This document shows, piece by piece, positions 55,663 through 64,000 of a stretch of 64,000 nt of DNA (the stretch's first letter is position 1; each line of letters begins with the position of its first letter). The DNA lies in NCBI RefSeq assembly GCF_014705605.1, contig NZ_JACXIZ010000011.1, positions 239,681-303,680 of the forward strand. Reading direction: 5' to 3'. A model generated the notes under the pieces. That model worked only from the letters and a program-made list of their open reading frames with translations, did not search any database and was not told where the DNA came from. The position numbers and the translations under genes are program-made. This stretch comes from Paenibacillus sabuli (GTDB taxonomy: Bacteria > Bacillota > Bacilli > Paenibacillales > Paenibacillaceae).

Positions 55663-57741
55663 TTACAGCAGCGTCCGCCACTTGGAGATGTCCTTCGCCT
55701 CGAATTGGCTGCGCAGCGGCGTGAGGTCGTTTGTCACGCGCTGATAGTCGCCGCTCGGCAGCAGCTCGCGCGCCTTGACATTGTCGCTCAGATTGAGCCG
55801 CAGCATATTGATCAGCACCTTGCGCAGCCGGACGTCGAATACCGGACACATCAGCTCGATGCGGCGCGTCAGGTTGCGCGTCATCCAGTCGGCGCTCGCC
55901 AGATAGACCTCCTCGTCGCCGTCGTTGGCAAGATAGACGATGCGCGAATGCTCGAGGAAGCGATCGACGATGCTGATGACACGAATATTGTCGCTCAGCC
56001 CGGGCACGCCCGGCCGCAGGCAGCAGACGCCGCGCACGATCAGTTCGATCTTCACGCCGGCCTGGGACGCCTCGTACAGCTTGTCGATCATATCCTGGTG
56101 CGAGAGCGAATTCATCTTGGCGATGATGCGCGCCTGCCGGCCCTCGCGGGCGTGCGCGGCCTCGCGGTCAATCAGTCGGAAGAGCGTATCCTTCATATCC
56201 GTGGGCGCTACTGCGAATGCCTTCCAGTCATGCGGCGCCGAATAGCCGGTGACCTCGTTGAACAGCGCCGAGGCGTCGACGCCGATCACCGGATGCGACG
56301 TGAACAGTCCGACATCGGTGTACAGCTTCGCGGTGCTGTCGTTGTAGTTGCCGGTGCCGACATGCACGTAGCGCTTGAGCGCGCCCGCCTCGCGGCGCAC
56401 GACGAGCAGGATCTTGGCGTGCGTCTTGAGGCCGACCAGGCCGTAGACGACGTGGCATCCGGCCTTCTCCAGCTTGCGCGCCCAGGCAATGTTGCGCTCC
56501 TCGTCGAAGCGGGCCTTGAGCTCCACGACGACCGTCACCTGCTTGCCCGATTCGGCGGCGCGCTCCAGCGCCTGCACGATGAGCGAATCGCCGCTCATGC
56601 GGTACATCGTCATCTTGATCGCCAGCACATGCTCGTCCTCGGCCGCTTGCAGGACGAAGTCATTGACCGCCTCGAACGATTCGTACGGATGATAGACCAG
56701 CAGATCCTCCTGACGCAGCACGTCGAACACGCTCTGCGCGCCGTCCAGCTCCGGCGGGTAGACGGGGTCGATGCGCGCGTCCCGTAGATCGTTGCGGCCG
56801 GCGATCGCCCCGCCGAACTTCATCAGGAAGCCGAGGTCGAGCGGCCCGTCGATCCGCACGATATTGTCGTCGATCTCCAGCTCCTCGCGCAGCATCTGCA
56901 GGGCGAACGGATGCATCCGGCGATCGATCTCCATCCGGACCGGCATCCCCCAGCGCCGGCGGCGCAGCTCCTTCTCGATCTCCTCCAGCAGATCCTCCGC
57001 CCCTTCCTCGTCGAGCGTCAGATCGGCGTTGCGGGTGATGCGGAAGGCGTCGACTGCAACCGGCGTGTATCCGTTGAATAACGTGTTGATGTATTTTTCA
57101 ATCAGGTCCTCGAGCAAGACGAACTCCGTCTTTTTGCTGTTCGGCCGCCCCGGCACCTGGATGAAGCGAGGCAGGATAGAGGGCACCTGCACGAGCGCAA
57201 AATAAGGTTCTTCTTCTTCGGCCCCGGCTCCCGTCTGCTCCTCATCGGCCTGCAGCAGCACGGACAAATACAACTCGTGCGTGTGCACGAGCGGAAACGG
57301 CCGGCTCTGGTCGACGGCCATCGGCGTCAGCACGGGAAATACAATCTCGCGAAAATAAATTTCCATCGCCGACTGCTGCGTATCGCTGAGATCGCCGATG
57401 CGTCTGAACGAAATGCCCTCCTTGGCCAGACCCCGCGCCACTTCCCGGTAGGTCCGGTACTGCTCCGCCACCATCTGATTGGCGCGGCGCAGCAGCCGCT
57501 TCCACAAGCCGGCCGGCGTATAGCCGCTGAAATCCTTTTTTATGTAGCCGGCCTTGATCTGATCTTGAATGCCCGCCACTCTCACGCTCATGAATTCATC
57601 CAGATTGCTGGATACAATCGCCAAAAACTTGGCGCGCTCCAGAAGCGGCGTAGCCGGGTCCTGGGCCTCCTCCAGCACGCGGCGGTTGAATGCAATCCAG
57701 CTTAAATCACGGTTAACGTAGCGGGAAATTTCTTTCGTCAT
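55663..57741 (-). CDS. ppk: Polyphosphate kinase (Ppk1)
   Basis: Makes polyphosphate from ATP reversibly. N-terminal RYVNRDLSWIAFNRRVLEEA, then SNLDEFMSVRVAG; catalytic His in the phosphotransfer region GLKTHAKILLVVRRE near residue 430 and a second His near 590; VHVGTGNYND and YTDVGLFTS are present. Length 692, standard. ATG 57741 behind GGGGAGG; an ATG ten codons earlier precedes that site. Ends against ppx. Confidence 0.96.
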   Translation of the reverse strand: MTKEISRYVNRDLSWIAFNRRVLEEAQDPATPLLERAKFLAIVSSNLDEFMSVRVAGIQDQIKAGYIKKDFSGYTPAGLWKRLLRRANQMVAEQYRTYREVARGLAKEGISFRRIGDLSDTQQSAMEIYFREIVFPVLTPMAVDQSRPFPLVHTHELYLSVLLQADEEQTGAGAEEEEPYFALVQVPSILPRFIQVPGRPNSKKTEFVLLEDLIEKYINTLFNGYTPVAVDAFRITRNADLTLDEEGAEDLLEEIEKELRRRRWGMPVRMEIDRRMHPFALQMLREELEIDDNIVRIDGPLDLGFLMKFGGAIAGRNDLRDARIDPVYPPELDGAQSVFDVLRQEDLLVYHPYESFEAVNDFVLQAAEDEHVLAIKMTMYRMSGDSLIVQALERAAESGKQVTVVVELKARFDEERNIAWARKLEKAGCHVVYGLVGLKTHAKILLVVRREAGALKRYVHVGTGNYNDSTAKLYTDVGLFTSHPVIGVDASALFNEVTGYSAPHDWKAFAVAPTDMKDTLFRLIDREAAHAREGRQARIIAKMNSLSHQDMIDKLYEASQAGVKIELIVRGVCCLRPGVPGLSDNIRVISIVDRFLEHSRIVYLANDGDEEVYLASADWMTRNLTRRIELMCPVFDVRLRKVLINMLRLNLSDNVKARELLPSGDYQRVTNDLTPLRSQFEAKDISKWRTLL

Positions 57742-57819
57742 ACTTGGCAGCGCCTCCCCTGTACGTTCCATTATGCCGGTGGATTGTTTGTCCCATATTA
57801 ACCGTTTGTAAAGAAGGCG

Positions 57820-58212
57820 TTAACGCCTGCGGATCGTGATCTGACCGCTGCGCAGGCGCGCTTCCAGCCAGCCCAGGAGCAGCCCCCTGCAGTAAGCGCG
57901 GGTCGGCGGCAGCAGCAGGACAAGCCCGAGCAGATCGGTCAGGAAGCCGGGCAGCAAGAGCAGCGCCCCGCCCGCCAGCACGCACACCCCGTCCAGCAGC
58001 GCCAGCCCCGGCATGCGGCCCTGCTCCATTTCGGCGCGCGCGGAGGCGAGCACGCGCAGCCCCTCGCGCCGCATCATATAGGCGCCGAGCGCAGCCGTCA
58101 GGAGCACGAGCAGCAGCGCCGTCCAGCCGCCCAGCCATGCGCCGATCCGGACGATGCCCCAGATCTCAATTACCGGCAGGACGATTGCCAGCACCAGCAG
58201 CCAGCGTCTCAT
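57820..58212 (-). CDS. fxsA: FxsA-family membrane protein
   Basis: 130-residue membrane protein. N-terminal LVLAIVLPVIEIWGIVRIGAWLGG, then ALLLVLLTAALGAYMMRREGL and LLLLPGFLTDLLGLVLLLPP; these are the FxsA domain segments. In E. coli FxsA reduces exclusion of phage T7; its normal role is unknown. ATG 58212 overlaps the stop of the thioesterase gene (ATGA) and has GGGAGG upstream. An FxsA gene (ytzA) also lies near pyk in B. subtilis. Confidence 0.9.
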   Translation of the reverse strand: MRRWLLVLAIVLPVIEIWGIVRIGAWLGGWTALLLVLLTAALGAYMMRREGLRVLASARAEMEQGRMPGLALLDGVCVLAGGALLLLPGFLTDLLGLVLLLPPTRAYCRGLLLGWLEARLRSGQITIRRR

Positions 58213-58691
58213 AGTCCTTCCTCCCTTCCGCCTGTTCGCGCATCGCCGCCATACAGACCCATAATCGCAGCATGCAGCTCGGGCTGCGCCCGATCGAGCC
58301 GCATCGGCCGCCAATCCCGATTCACCCAGACGTGTCGCGTCCCGCCCTCGACCAGCAGCTCGCCGGGCGGCTCCTCGCCCGCCCACCAGCGCGGTGCATC
58401 GTCTTCCTGCGCCCGGGTGCGGATCTGGGATTCGAACGCGATCCGCACTGCACTGACAGCGGCTAGACGCGTACAGATCATGACCGGATCATCGTAGCGG
58501 GCAGGACGGCCGAAGCGGCAGTGGAGCTCCGTCACCGGCAACAGCAGGCCCGCCTGCTCGATGTCCGCATACCGGTAGCCGGCATGGCGGATCAGCTCCG
58601 TGCGCCCGACTTCGAACCAGGTCACGTAGTTTGCATGGAAGACCACCGCCATCTGGTCGGTCTCCTGGTACCGTACCCGCAGCGGGTACAT
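58209..58691 (-). CDS. Acyl-CoA thioesterase, YbgC/4HBT hotdog family
   Basis: 160 residues. Family start YPLRVRYQETDQMAVVFHANYVTWFEVGR, where the Asp-x-Met-x-x-x-x-His-x-Asn-Tyr wording is the YbgC/FadM active-site pattern (here TDQMAVVFHANY). Hydrolyses small or medium acyl-CoA; exact substrate unknown. ATG 58691 follows GGAGGG. Coupled to fxsA. Confidence 0.9.
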   Translation of the reverse strand: MYPLRVRYQETDQMAVVFHANYVTWFEVGRTELIRHAGYRYADIEQAGLLLPVTELHCRFGRPARYDDPVMICTRLAAVSAVRIAFESQIRTRAQEDDAPRWWAGEEPPGELLVEGGTRHVWVNRDWRPMRLDRAQPELHAAIMGLYGGDARTGGREEGL

Positions 58692-58770
58692 ATGCCACCC
58701 TCCGTTCAACGAACGCCCCCTCCTTCTTCTAGCCGGATATAGAAATTAGAAAGTTTACCCGCAGATACGG

Positions 58771-58803
58771 CAGAAGCGATGGCACCAATCGCCATCGCTT
58801 CTG
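58771..58803 (-). terminator. Hairpin after pyk
   Basis: Perfect 13-bp arms CAGAAGCGATGGC and GCCATCGCTTCTG, loop of seven, 23 bases after the pyk stop. No T run follows, so it may stabilise the mRNA end rather than terminate. Confidence 0.6.
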
Positions 58804-58826
58804 TATGTGATCCATCCTTGCGGTCG

Positions 58827-60581
58827 TTACAGCACTTTGGCCTGGCCGGAATAGATGACGCCCATCTCGGCGTGCACCGTGATCTCCATGCCGTCGTGAA
58901 GCAGCTCCAGCGCGTCGCTCACGCCGAGCACGACCGGGATGCCGAGATTCAGACCAACGACAGCGGCATGGCTCGTGATGCCGCCCTGGGCGGTGATCAG
59001 CGCGGCCGCCTTCTCGATCGCAGGCATGTATTCGCGATCCGTGCCGACGGTGACGAGAATCGAGCCCTGCTCCGTTTTTTGGATCGCTTCCTCCGCCGAG
59101 CGGGCGATGACGACCTTGCCGGTCGTGCTTTGCGAGCCGATGCCTTGTCCTTTTGCCAGCAATTCGCCGACATGCTGGATTTTGATCAAGTTCGTCGAGC
59201 CCGAGCGGCCTACCGGCACGCCCGCCGTGATGACGATCGTGTCGCCCAGCTGCACATGGCCGGAATCGATTCCGCCCTGGACGGCAATGTCGAACAGCTC
59301 GTCCGTCGTCTGCGCAGCCGTGCCGTGCACCGGAATGACGCCCCATGTCAGCGCCAGGCGGTTCATGACTTCCTTGACCGGCGTCACCGCGATGATCGGC
59401 GCGTTCGGACGATACTTGGAGACCATGCGGGCCGTGAAGCCGCTCTCCGTACAGGTCACGATCGCCTTCACCTCGAGGTCGAGCGCGGCGCCCGCGACCG
59501 ATTGGCTGATCGCCTCGGTCACCGTGTTGCGCTGCGCGCTGGCCTGCTTCTCGAACAGCTCGCGATACTCCAGCGCCGCCTCGGCGCGCTCGGCGATCCG
59601 GGACATCGTCAGCACCGAGTCAACCGGGTAGCGTCCGGCCGCCGTCTCGCCGGAGAGCATGATCGCGTCCGTGCCGTCGAAGATCGCATTGGCCACGTCG
59701 CTCGCCTCGGCGCGCGTCGGGCGCGGATTGCGCTGCATCGAATCGAGCATTTGCGTCGCCGTGATGACCGGCTTGCCGGCGATGTTGCACTTGCGGATCA
59801 TTTCCTTTTGCACGAGCGGCACTTCCTCGGCCGGAATCTCGACGCCGAGATCGCCGCGTGCGACCATCAGGCCGTCCGACACCTCGAGAATCTCGTCCAG
59901 GTTGTCGACGCCCTGGCGATTTTCAATTTTGGAGATGATTTGAATATGCGAAGCGTTGTGGCGCTCCAGCAGCTCGCGAATTTCGAGCACGTCGCTCGCC
60001 TTGCGCACGAACGAAGCCGCGATAAAATCGAGCCCTTGCTCAATGCCGAACACGATGTCGCCGGCGTCCTTTTCCGTAATGCCGGGCAGCGAGATCGCCA
60101 CGCCGGGCACGTTTACGCCCTTTTTGCTTTTGATCTGGCCGGCGTTGACGATGCGACACTTGATCTCGGTGCCTTGCACCTCCTCGACCGTGAGGCCGAT
60201 CAGGCCGTCGTCGATCAGGATCGTCGAGCCGACGTTCACGTCCTTCGGCAGATCCGCGTACGTGACCGGGATGCGGCTGCGGTCGCCGAGCACGTCCGCG
60301 GTCGTCAGCACGATCAGCTCGTCCTGCTCGAGCTCGATCGGCTCCTCCTTCAGCTTGCCGAGGCGAATTTCCGGACCCTTCGTGTCGAGCAGGATCGCCA
60401 CGGTTTTGCCGAGCTCCTCGCTCGCCTCGCGAATGTGCTTGATCCGAGCGCCGTGCTCCTCGAAGTCGCCGTGCGAGAAATTGAGCCGGGCGACGTTCAT
60501 GCCCGCCATAATCAGTTTTTTCGTGTTTTCCAATGATTCGCTTGCCGGGCCGATCGTACAGACAATCTTTGTTTTACGCAT
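58827..60581 (-). CDS. pyk: Pyruvate kinase with C-terminal PEP-utiliser domain
   Basis: Last step of glycolysis. [16 protein letters not shown] start; active-site Lys/Glu in [17 protein letters not shown] near residue 215 and TATQMLDSM near 260. Residues 475-584 are the extra mobile swivelling domain ([19 protein letters not shown]) found in Bacillus-type pyruvate kinases, its Thr-Ser-His motif included. Length 584, standard for this class. ATG 60581 behind GGAGGAAATG. It follows accA directly; pfkA, usual at this spot, is absent. Confidence 0.97.
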   Translation of the reverse strand: MRKTKIVCTIGPASESLENTKKLIMAGMNVARLNFSHGDFEEHGARIKHIREASEELGKTVAILLDTKGPEIRLGKLKEEPIELEQDELIVLTTADVLGDRSRIPVTYADLPKDVNVGSTILIDDGLIGLTVEEVQGTEIKCRIVNAGQIKSKKGVNVPGVAISLPGITEKDAGDIVFGIEQGLDFIAASFVRKASDVLEIRELLERHNASHIQIISKIENRQGVDNLDEILEVSDGLMVARGDLGVEIPAEEVPLVQKEMIRKCNIAGKPVITATQMLDSMQRNPRPTRAEASDVANAIFDGTDAIMLSGETAAGRYPVDSVLTMSRIAERAEAALEYRELFEKQASAQRNTVTEAISQSVAGAALDLEVKAIVTCTESGFTARMVSKYRPNAPIIAVTPVKEVMNRLALTWGVIPVHGTAAQTTDELFDIAVQGGIDSGHVQLGDTIVITAGVPVGRSGSTNLIKIQHVGELLAKGQGIGSQSTTGKVVIARSAEEAIQKTEQGSILVTVGTDREYMPAIEKAAALITAQGGITSHAAVVGLNLGIPVVLGVSDALELLHDGMEITVHAEMGVIYSGQAKVL

Positions 60582-60674
60582 GGTTTCATTTCCTCCGTTT
60601 ATGCTGAGCGCTAGTCTTGGTCTCAACTAAAAGTACACGATAACAGAACGCTTGTACAGGGGGTTCGCAAAATC

Positions 60675-61667
60675 TCAAAGCGGCGCCGACGCGACCGGAT
60701 CGTGGGCGCCGGCCGACTCTGAGAAAACGCCGATCTTGCGAAACTTGCGATACCGGTCCTCCAGCAGCGCCTCGGGCGACAGCGCCGCGAGCTCCTCCAA
60801 ATGCCGCAGCAGCGCCGCGCGAATCGCTTCCGCCTGCTGCGGCAGGTCCCGGTGGGCGCCGCCCTGCGGTTCGGGGATGATCTCCTCGATGACGCCGAAT
60901 TCCAGCAGGTCCTTGGCGGTGATGCGCATCGCTTCGGCGGCCTGATCGGCCTTGGAGGCGTCCTTCCACAGAATCGAGGCCGCGCCGTTGGGCGAGATGA
61001 CCGAATAGATGGCGTTCTCCAGCATCAGCACACGGTTGCCGACGCCCAGCGCGAGCGCGCCGCCGCTGCCGCCTTCGCCGATCACGATGCAGACGATCGG
61101 CACGCCAAAAGTGGCCATCTCGCGTAAATTGCGGGCGATGGCTTCGGATTGGCCCCGCTCCTCGGCCGTATTGCCGGGATAGGCGCCCTTCGTATCGATG
61201 AACGTCACGATCGGACGGCCGAACTTGTTCGCTTGCTGCATCAGACGCAGCGCCTTGCGGAAGCCCTCCGGATGGGGGCTGCCGAAAAAACGGGCAATGT
61301 TGTCTTTCGTATCCTTGCCGCGCTGGTGGCCGATCACGGTGACCGGGGTATCTCCGAGCTTGGCCAATCCGCCCACAATGGCCAGATCGTCGGCGAACAG
61401 GCGATCGCCGTGAAGCTCGATGAAGTCGGTGAAGATGCTCTGAATGAAATCAAGCGACGTCGGCCGCTGCTGGTGCCGCGCCAGATGCATGCGCTGCGCC
61501 GGACGCAGCTCCTCGTACAGCTCGTCCTGCATCTGCTTGTATTTGAGCTCCAGCCGGGATATCTCATCGCTGAAGTCTATGCCCTTCTCCTGGCCGAACC
61601 GTTTGAGCTCGTCGATCTTTTTGCGTAGCTCAGCCAGCGGCTTTTCAAATTCCAGCTCACCCGCCAT
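60675..61667 (-). CDS. accA: Acetyl-CoA carboxylase carboxyltransferase, alpha subunit
   Basis: With AccD, moves carboxyl from biotin to acetyl-CoA to give malonyl-CoA. N-terminal [18 protein letters not shown], core [21 protein letters not shown], and [20 protein letters not shown] near residue 200. Length 330, standard. Overlaps accD by 11 bases, so the two subunits are translated together. Confidence 0.97.
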   Translation of the reverse strand: MAGELEFEKPLAELRKKIDELKRFGQEKGIDFSDEISRLELKYKQMQDELYEELRPAQRMHLARHQQRPTSLDFIQSIFTDFIELHGDRLFADDLAIVGGLAKLGDTPVTVIGHQRGKDTKDNIARFFGSPHPEGFRKALRLMQQANKFGRPIVTFIDTKGAYPGNTAEERGQSEAIARNLREMATFGVPIVCIVIGEGGSGGALALGVGNRVLMLENAIYSVISPNGAASILWKDASKADQAAEAMRITAKDLLEFGVIEEIIPEPQGGAHRDLPQQAEAIRAALLRHLEELAALSPEALLEDRYRKFRKIGVFSESAGAHDPVASAPL

Positions 61668-62523
61668 GGGTTGCGCCCCCCTTCACCGTATGCATATCCA
61701 GCAGCTTGACCAAGGTCGGCTTCAGCTCCTTGCGCGCGATCACCTTGTCGAGCTGACCGTGCTGCAGGTTGAATTCCGCCGTCTGGAAGTTGTCCGGCAG
61801 CTTTTGCCGGATCGTCTGCTCGATGACGATGCGGCCGGCGAACCCGACGAGCGCGCCCGGCTCGGCCAGATTGTAGTCGCCCAGCATGGCAAAGCTCGCG
61901 GACACCCCGCCGAAGGTCGGATCGGTCAGCACCGAAATGTATAGCCCGCCATCGCCTTGAAATTTGGCCAGCGCTGCGCTGGTCTTCGCCATCTGCATGA
62001 GCGAGAGGATGCTCTCTTGCATGCGCGCACCGCTGGAAGTCGAAAAAATAAGCAGCGGCAGCTTTTTGGCCATTGCTTGCTCGATTGCGCGCGTTATTTT
62101 CTCGCCGACCGCCGAGCCCATGCTGCCGGTAAAATAGTTGAAGCTCATGACCGCCAGCACGGCCGGGTAGCCGCCGATCGTGCCTTCGCCGGTCACGACC
62201 GCCTCGCGAAGCCCGGATTTTTGGGCCTGCTGCTCCAGCTTGCCCGCATAGCCGGGAAATTCGAGCGGGTCTTCGGATACGAGCTCGGCGTCGTATTCGA
62301 CGAAGCTGCCTTCGTCGACGGTCATCTGCAGGCGCTCCGGCGCGCTCAGTCGGAAGTGATAGGCGCACGACGAGCATACCTTCAGGTTTTTCTCGAGTTC
62401 CTTGCTATAGTGAATCGTGCCGCACTTCGGACACTTGTTCATCAGCCCTTCCGGGATGTCCCGCCGCGTGCTTTCGGACGGTACCGTGGCGTACTTTTTC
62501 TTATGAAACAAATCTTTGAACAT
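61657..62523 (-). CDS. accD: Acetyl-CoA carboxylase carboxyltransferase, beta subunit
   Basis: Zinc-ribbon Cys in [11 protein letters not shown] and [10 protein letters not shown] near residues 30-55; carboxyltransferase core GGSMG-like [20 protein letters not shown] near 120 and [18 protein letters not shown] near 150. Length 288, standard. ATG 62523 gives [15 protein letters not shown] behind AAGAGGTG; longer readings add sequence unlike AccD. No FapR operator is recognised upstream. Confidence 0.96.
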   Translation of the reverse strand: MFKDLFHKKKYATVPSESTRRDIPEGLMNKCPKCGTIHYSKELEKNLKVCSSCAYHFRLSAPERLQMTVDEGSFVEYDAELVSEDPLEFPGYAGKLEQQAQKSGLREAVVTGEGTIGGYPAVLAVMSFNYFTGSMGSAVGEKITRAIEQAMAKKLPLLIFSTSSGARMQESILSLMQMAKTSAALAKFQGDGGLYISVLTDPTFGGVSASFAMLGDYNLAEPGALVGFAGRIVIEQTIRQKLPDNFQTAEFNLQHGQLDKVIARKELKPTLVKLLDMHTVKGGATHGG

Positions 62524-62646
62524 GTTGTGACACCTCTTAGGGGAGCTAAAGTATTGCGGGCGGCGAACCGGAGCCTGTGCCGCATCGCATCGATGCGGCG
62601 CTGCGCCGTACCGGACCGGACTGCCGGCCCGCAACCGGGGGATTGG

Positions 62647-62835
62647 TCATGCGTGAAGGATGGAATTCAGCACTTCCTGCACTTCTTCCAGCTCTCCGGA
62701 AGGAACCAATATCTCGAATTGCTGCTTGGAATGATTGATCGGACGGACCTGGACGAGGAACCCTTCCTCGGTCAGGCGTTGGTTGATCGTCTCCGCAATG
62801 CGCTGGGTAGGAGCGATATAAATAACCGTCCACAT
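62647..62835 (-). CDS. Conserved small protein, 62 residues
   Basis: Starts MWTVIYIAPTQRIAETINQ and has a beta-alpha-beta pattern (VIYIAPT, ETINQRLTEEGFLVQVRPI, FEILVPSGELEEVQEVL), like a small ferredoxin-type or DUF2007-like putative signal-transducing fold. Similar small proteins precede accD in other bacilli. Function unknown. ATG 62835 follows GGGGG. About 120 bases upstream of accD on the same strand, so probably cotranscribed. Confidence 0.75.
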   Translation of the reverse strand: MWTVIYIAPTQRIAETINQRLTEEGFLVQVRPINHSKQQFEILVPSGELEEVQEVLNSILHA

Positions 62836-62887
62836 GAGAGGTACCCCCTAAACACGTCTCGACTGGGCCGCATAATGCAATAATGAT

Positions 62888-62915
62888 ATCATAACTCGTC
62901 TTTTCACCGCAACAA
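62888..62915 (-). promoter_or_regulatory. Candidate promoter of the small gene-accD-accA operon
   Basis: Minus strand TTGTTG (62910-62915), 16 bases, TATGAT (62888-62893), about 50 bases before the small gene. Confidence 0.5.
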
Positions 62916-62992
62916 ATCGGCGCGGGCATGGCCCGTCCATCCGCATTTGCCCGCGGGCGGCGGCACAAGTCCGCCGCCCGGCCTCCGCATCG

Positions 62993-63493
62993 CTATTCGA
63001 CGGCCGGATCCGGCGCGCAGTAGCGGAGCGCTCGCGGATCCTGATGGGCGATACGGGCCGATGCGGCCGCTGCCAAGCCGGCGACCAGATCGTCGAGGAA
63101 AACGTGAATCCGCCCTTTCTTGTTGTTGAGCAGCCCGATGATTCCCGGCTTGACCTTGTCCAAATAGCCAAAGCTCGTCAGGCCGATCATGCCGTAGACG
63201 TGCGTGATGCCTAGCGCCAGCGTCTCGTCGACGCCATAGAGCGATTCGTCCGCCTCCATCACCGCCTGCAGCGGCTCGGGGAGCAGCCGCTTCTCGGCCA
63301 GCTCGTCGAGCGCGATGCCGGTATACAGCACATATTGCACCTCTCGCTTGGCCAGGACGTGCCGTACGCTGTCCGCGCATTGCGCCGGCGTCAGATCGGG
63401 ATTGTACGGACGTTGCAGCTCGTACACGATCCGCGCTACTTCATCGACGGCGACTCCCCGCCGCTGCAGCCATTTTTCCAGCTCCTGCTCCAT
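62993..63493 (-). CDS. Phosphatidylglycerophosphatase A-family protein (YutG/LtrC type), copy 2
   Basis: 166 residues, the same length as B. subtilis YutG. Shares with copy 1 (40937-41476) the segments VLAKREVQYVLYTGIALDEL, ESLYGVDETLALGITHVYG, MIGLTSFGYLDKVKPGI and FLDDLVAGLAAAASARIAH. ATG 63493 follows AGGAGGAG; longer readings pass through that site. Located between dnaE and the accDA operon. Confidence 0.88.
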   Translation of the reverse strand: MEQELEKWLQRRGVAVDEVARIVYELQRPYNPDLTPAQCADSVRHVLAKREVQYVLYTGIALDELAEKRLLPEPLQAVMEADESLYGVDETLALGITHVYGMIGLTSFGYLDKVKPGIIGLLNNKKGRIHVFLDDLVAGLAAAASARIAHQDPRALRYCAPDPAVE

Positions 63494-63692
63494 CTGCCTT
63501 CTCCTCCTGCCTGCGGCTGACCGCCGCGTGCCGCGCACTGCCCGACCGTCATGCGGCTTTCGAGCGATGACCGCCTGACAAGCGTGCGCCTGATCCATGC
63601 CATTGCTTAAAATGTATGCAGGGAAGAGGGGCAATGTGCCTAAAATTTCGGCGCCGTGTCATCACCCGTGCCGAGCCGATGCTGAAAGCCGA

Positions 63693-64000
63693 TCAGCGCA
63701 CGACCGCGGAGCCCTCGCCGAGCAGAGCCTCGATTTCGCCGATCAGGCGCGGCGACGGCTTGACGTTGTACTTGTCGCTGAGCGCCAGCGTGCGCTGCGT
63801 GCGCGCATAGAAAAGCACCGTCTCCAGTTGACCTGCATGGCGGGCCAGCAACTCTTGCAGCCGCTCCAGCAGCTCCCCTTGCTCGCGGGCGGCGGCAATC
63901 TTGACATAGAGCCTCTGCCGCTTGGACGCTTCGGGCCGCACGCCCGCCGCAGCTGCGCGCCGCTCCGGCGCGGGCCGAGGCTGCGCGGCCGCCCCGGCTG
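63693..64000 (-). CDS. dnaE: DNA polymerase III alpha subunit (DnaE), C-terminal end (cut by window edge)
   Basis: The last 102 codons of a gene entering from the right edge. After an Ala/Arg/Pro-rich linker the C-terminal domain reads RLYVKIAAAREQGELLERL and TLALSDKYNVKPSPRLIGEI, typical of the end of DnaE. The dnaE-accD-accA-pyk order is that of B. subtilis. The stop is TGA at 63693-63695. Confidence 0.85.
   Translation of the reverse strand, partial: AGAAAQPRPAPERRAAAAGVRPEASKRQRLYVKIAAAREQGELLERLQELLARHAGQLETVLFYARTQRTLALSDKYNVKPSPRLIGEIEALLGEGSAVVR

Noticed and set aside
54121..58138. Long open frames antisense to ppx and ppk
   Set aside because: Compositionally biased shadows of ppx and ppk; the sense frames have full family motifs.
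62836..62992. FapR operator before the accDA operon
   Set aside because: No TTAGTACC-type inverted repeat is present near the candidate promoter.

Overview
The window is chromosomal DNA from a high-GC, endospore-forming Firmicute, most likely a member of the Paenibacillaceae (Paenibacillus or Cohnella type). Evidence: Gram-positive ribosome binding sites, a T-box leader, sporulation and germination genes (spoVID, lonB, gerM, asnO type) and gene order that follows Bacillus subtilis over most of its length. I see no insertion sequence, prophage, CRISPR array, rRNA operon or replication origin. One tRNA gene is present.

Layout. 1-12,200: valS (cut by the window edge, behind a T-box leader), spoVID, an RluA-type pseudouridine synthase, hemL, a Crp/Fnr regulator on the other strand, then the haem genes hemB, cobA-hemD, hemC, sirC, hemX and hemA (all minus strand, transcribed from hemA towards hemB). 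12,400-16,500: speD with a structured leader, a Fur-boxed siderophore-binding lipoprotein with a Btr-like AraC regulator, and an unknown protein. 16,700-27,500: protein quality control (engB, lonA, lonB, clpX, clpP, tig, ysoA) with ispG inserted, and tRNA-Arg(TCT). 27,600-33,200: a three-gene sugar-type ABC importer, and a split chromate transporter with an Lrp-type regulator. 33,300-38,100: a MraY/WecA-family enzyme, a YihY protein, an unknown gene pair and an AsnO-type asparagine synthetase. 38,200-41,500: rdgB, rph, gerM and a YutG/LtrC protein. 41,900-48,100: a metallo-beta-lactamase-fold hydrolase, a methyltransferase, nagB-nagA, a DeoR regulator, a KdgK-type kinase and a small membrane protein. 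48,100-64,000: recQ, the TCA cluster citZ-icd-mdh, ppx and ppk, fxsA, a thioesterase, pyk, accD-accA, a second YutG/LtrC protein and the 3' end of dnaE.

How the genes work together. The haem block carries glutamyl-tRNA to uroporphyrinogen III and, through the CobA and SirC activities, towards sirohaem. The Lon/Clp/trigger-factor block folds and degrades proteins. citZ-icd-mdh, pyk and accDA link glycolysis, the TCA cycle and fatty-acid synthesis, but pfkA is missing from its usual place between accA and pyk. nagBA feeds amino sugars into glycolysis.

Nothing here is clearly a new multi-gene system. The best leads are the Btr-like/siderophore module, the inverted Crp-like gene inside the haem cluster, the speD leader, the MraY/WecA-family protein with an altered histidine motif, and a few lineage-specific unknown proteins.
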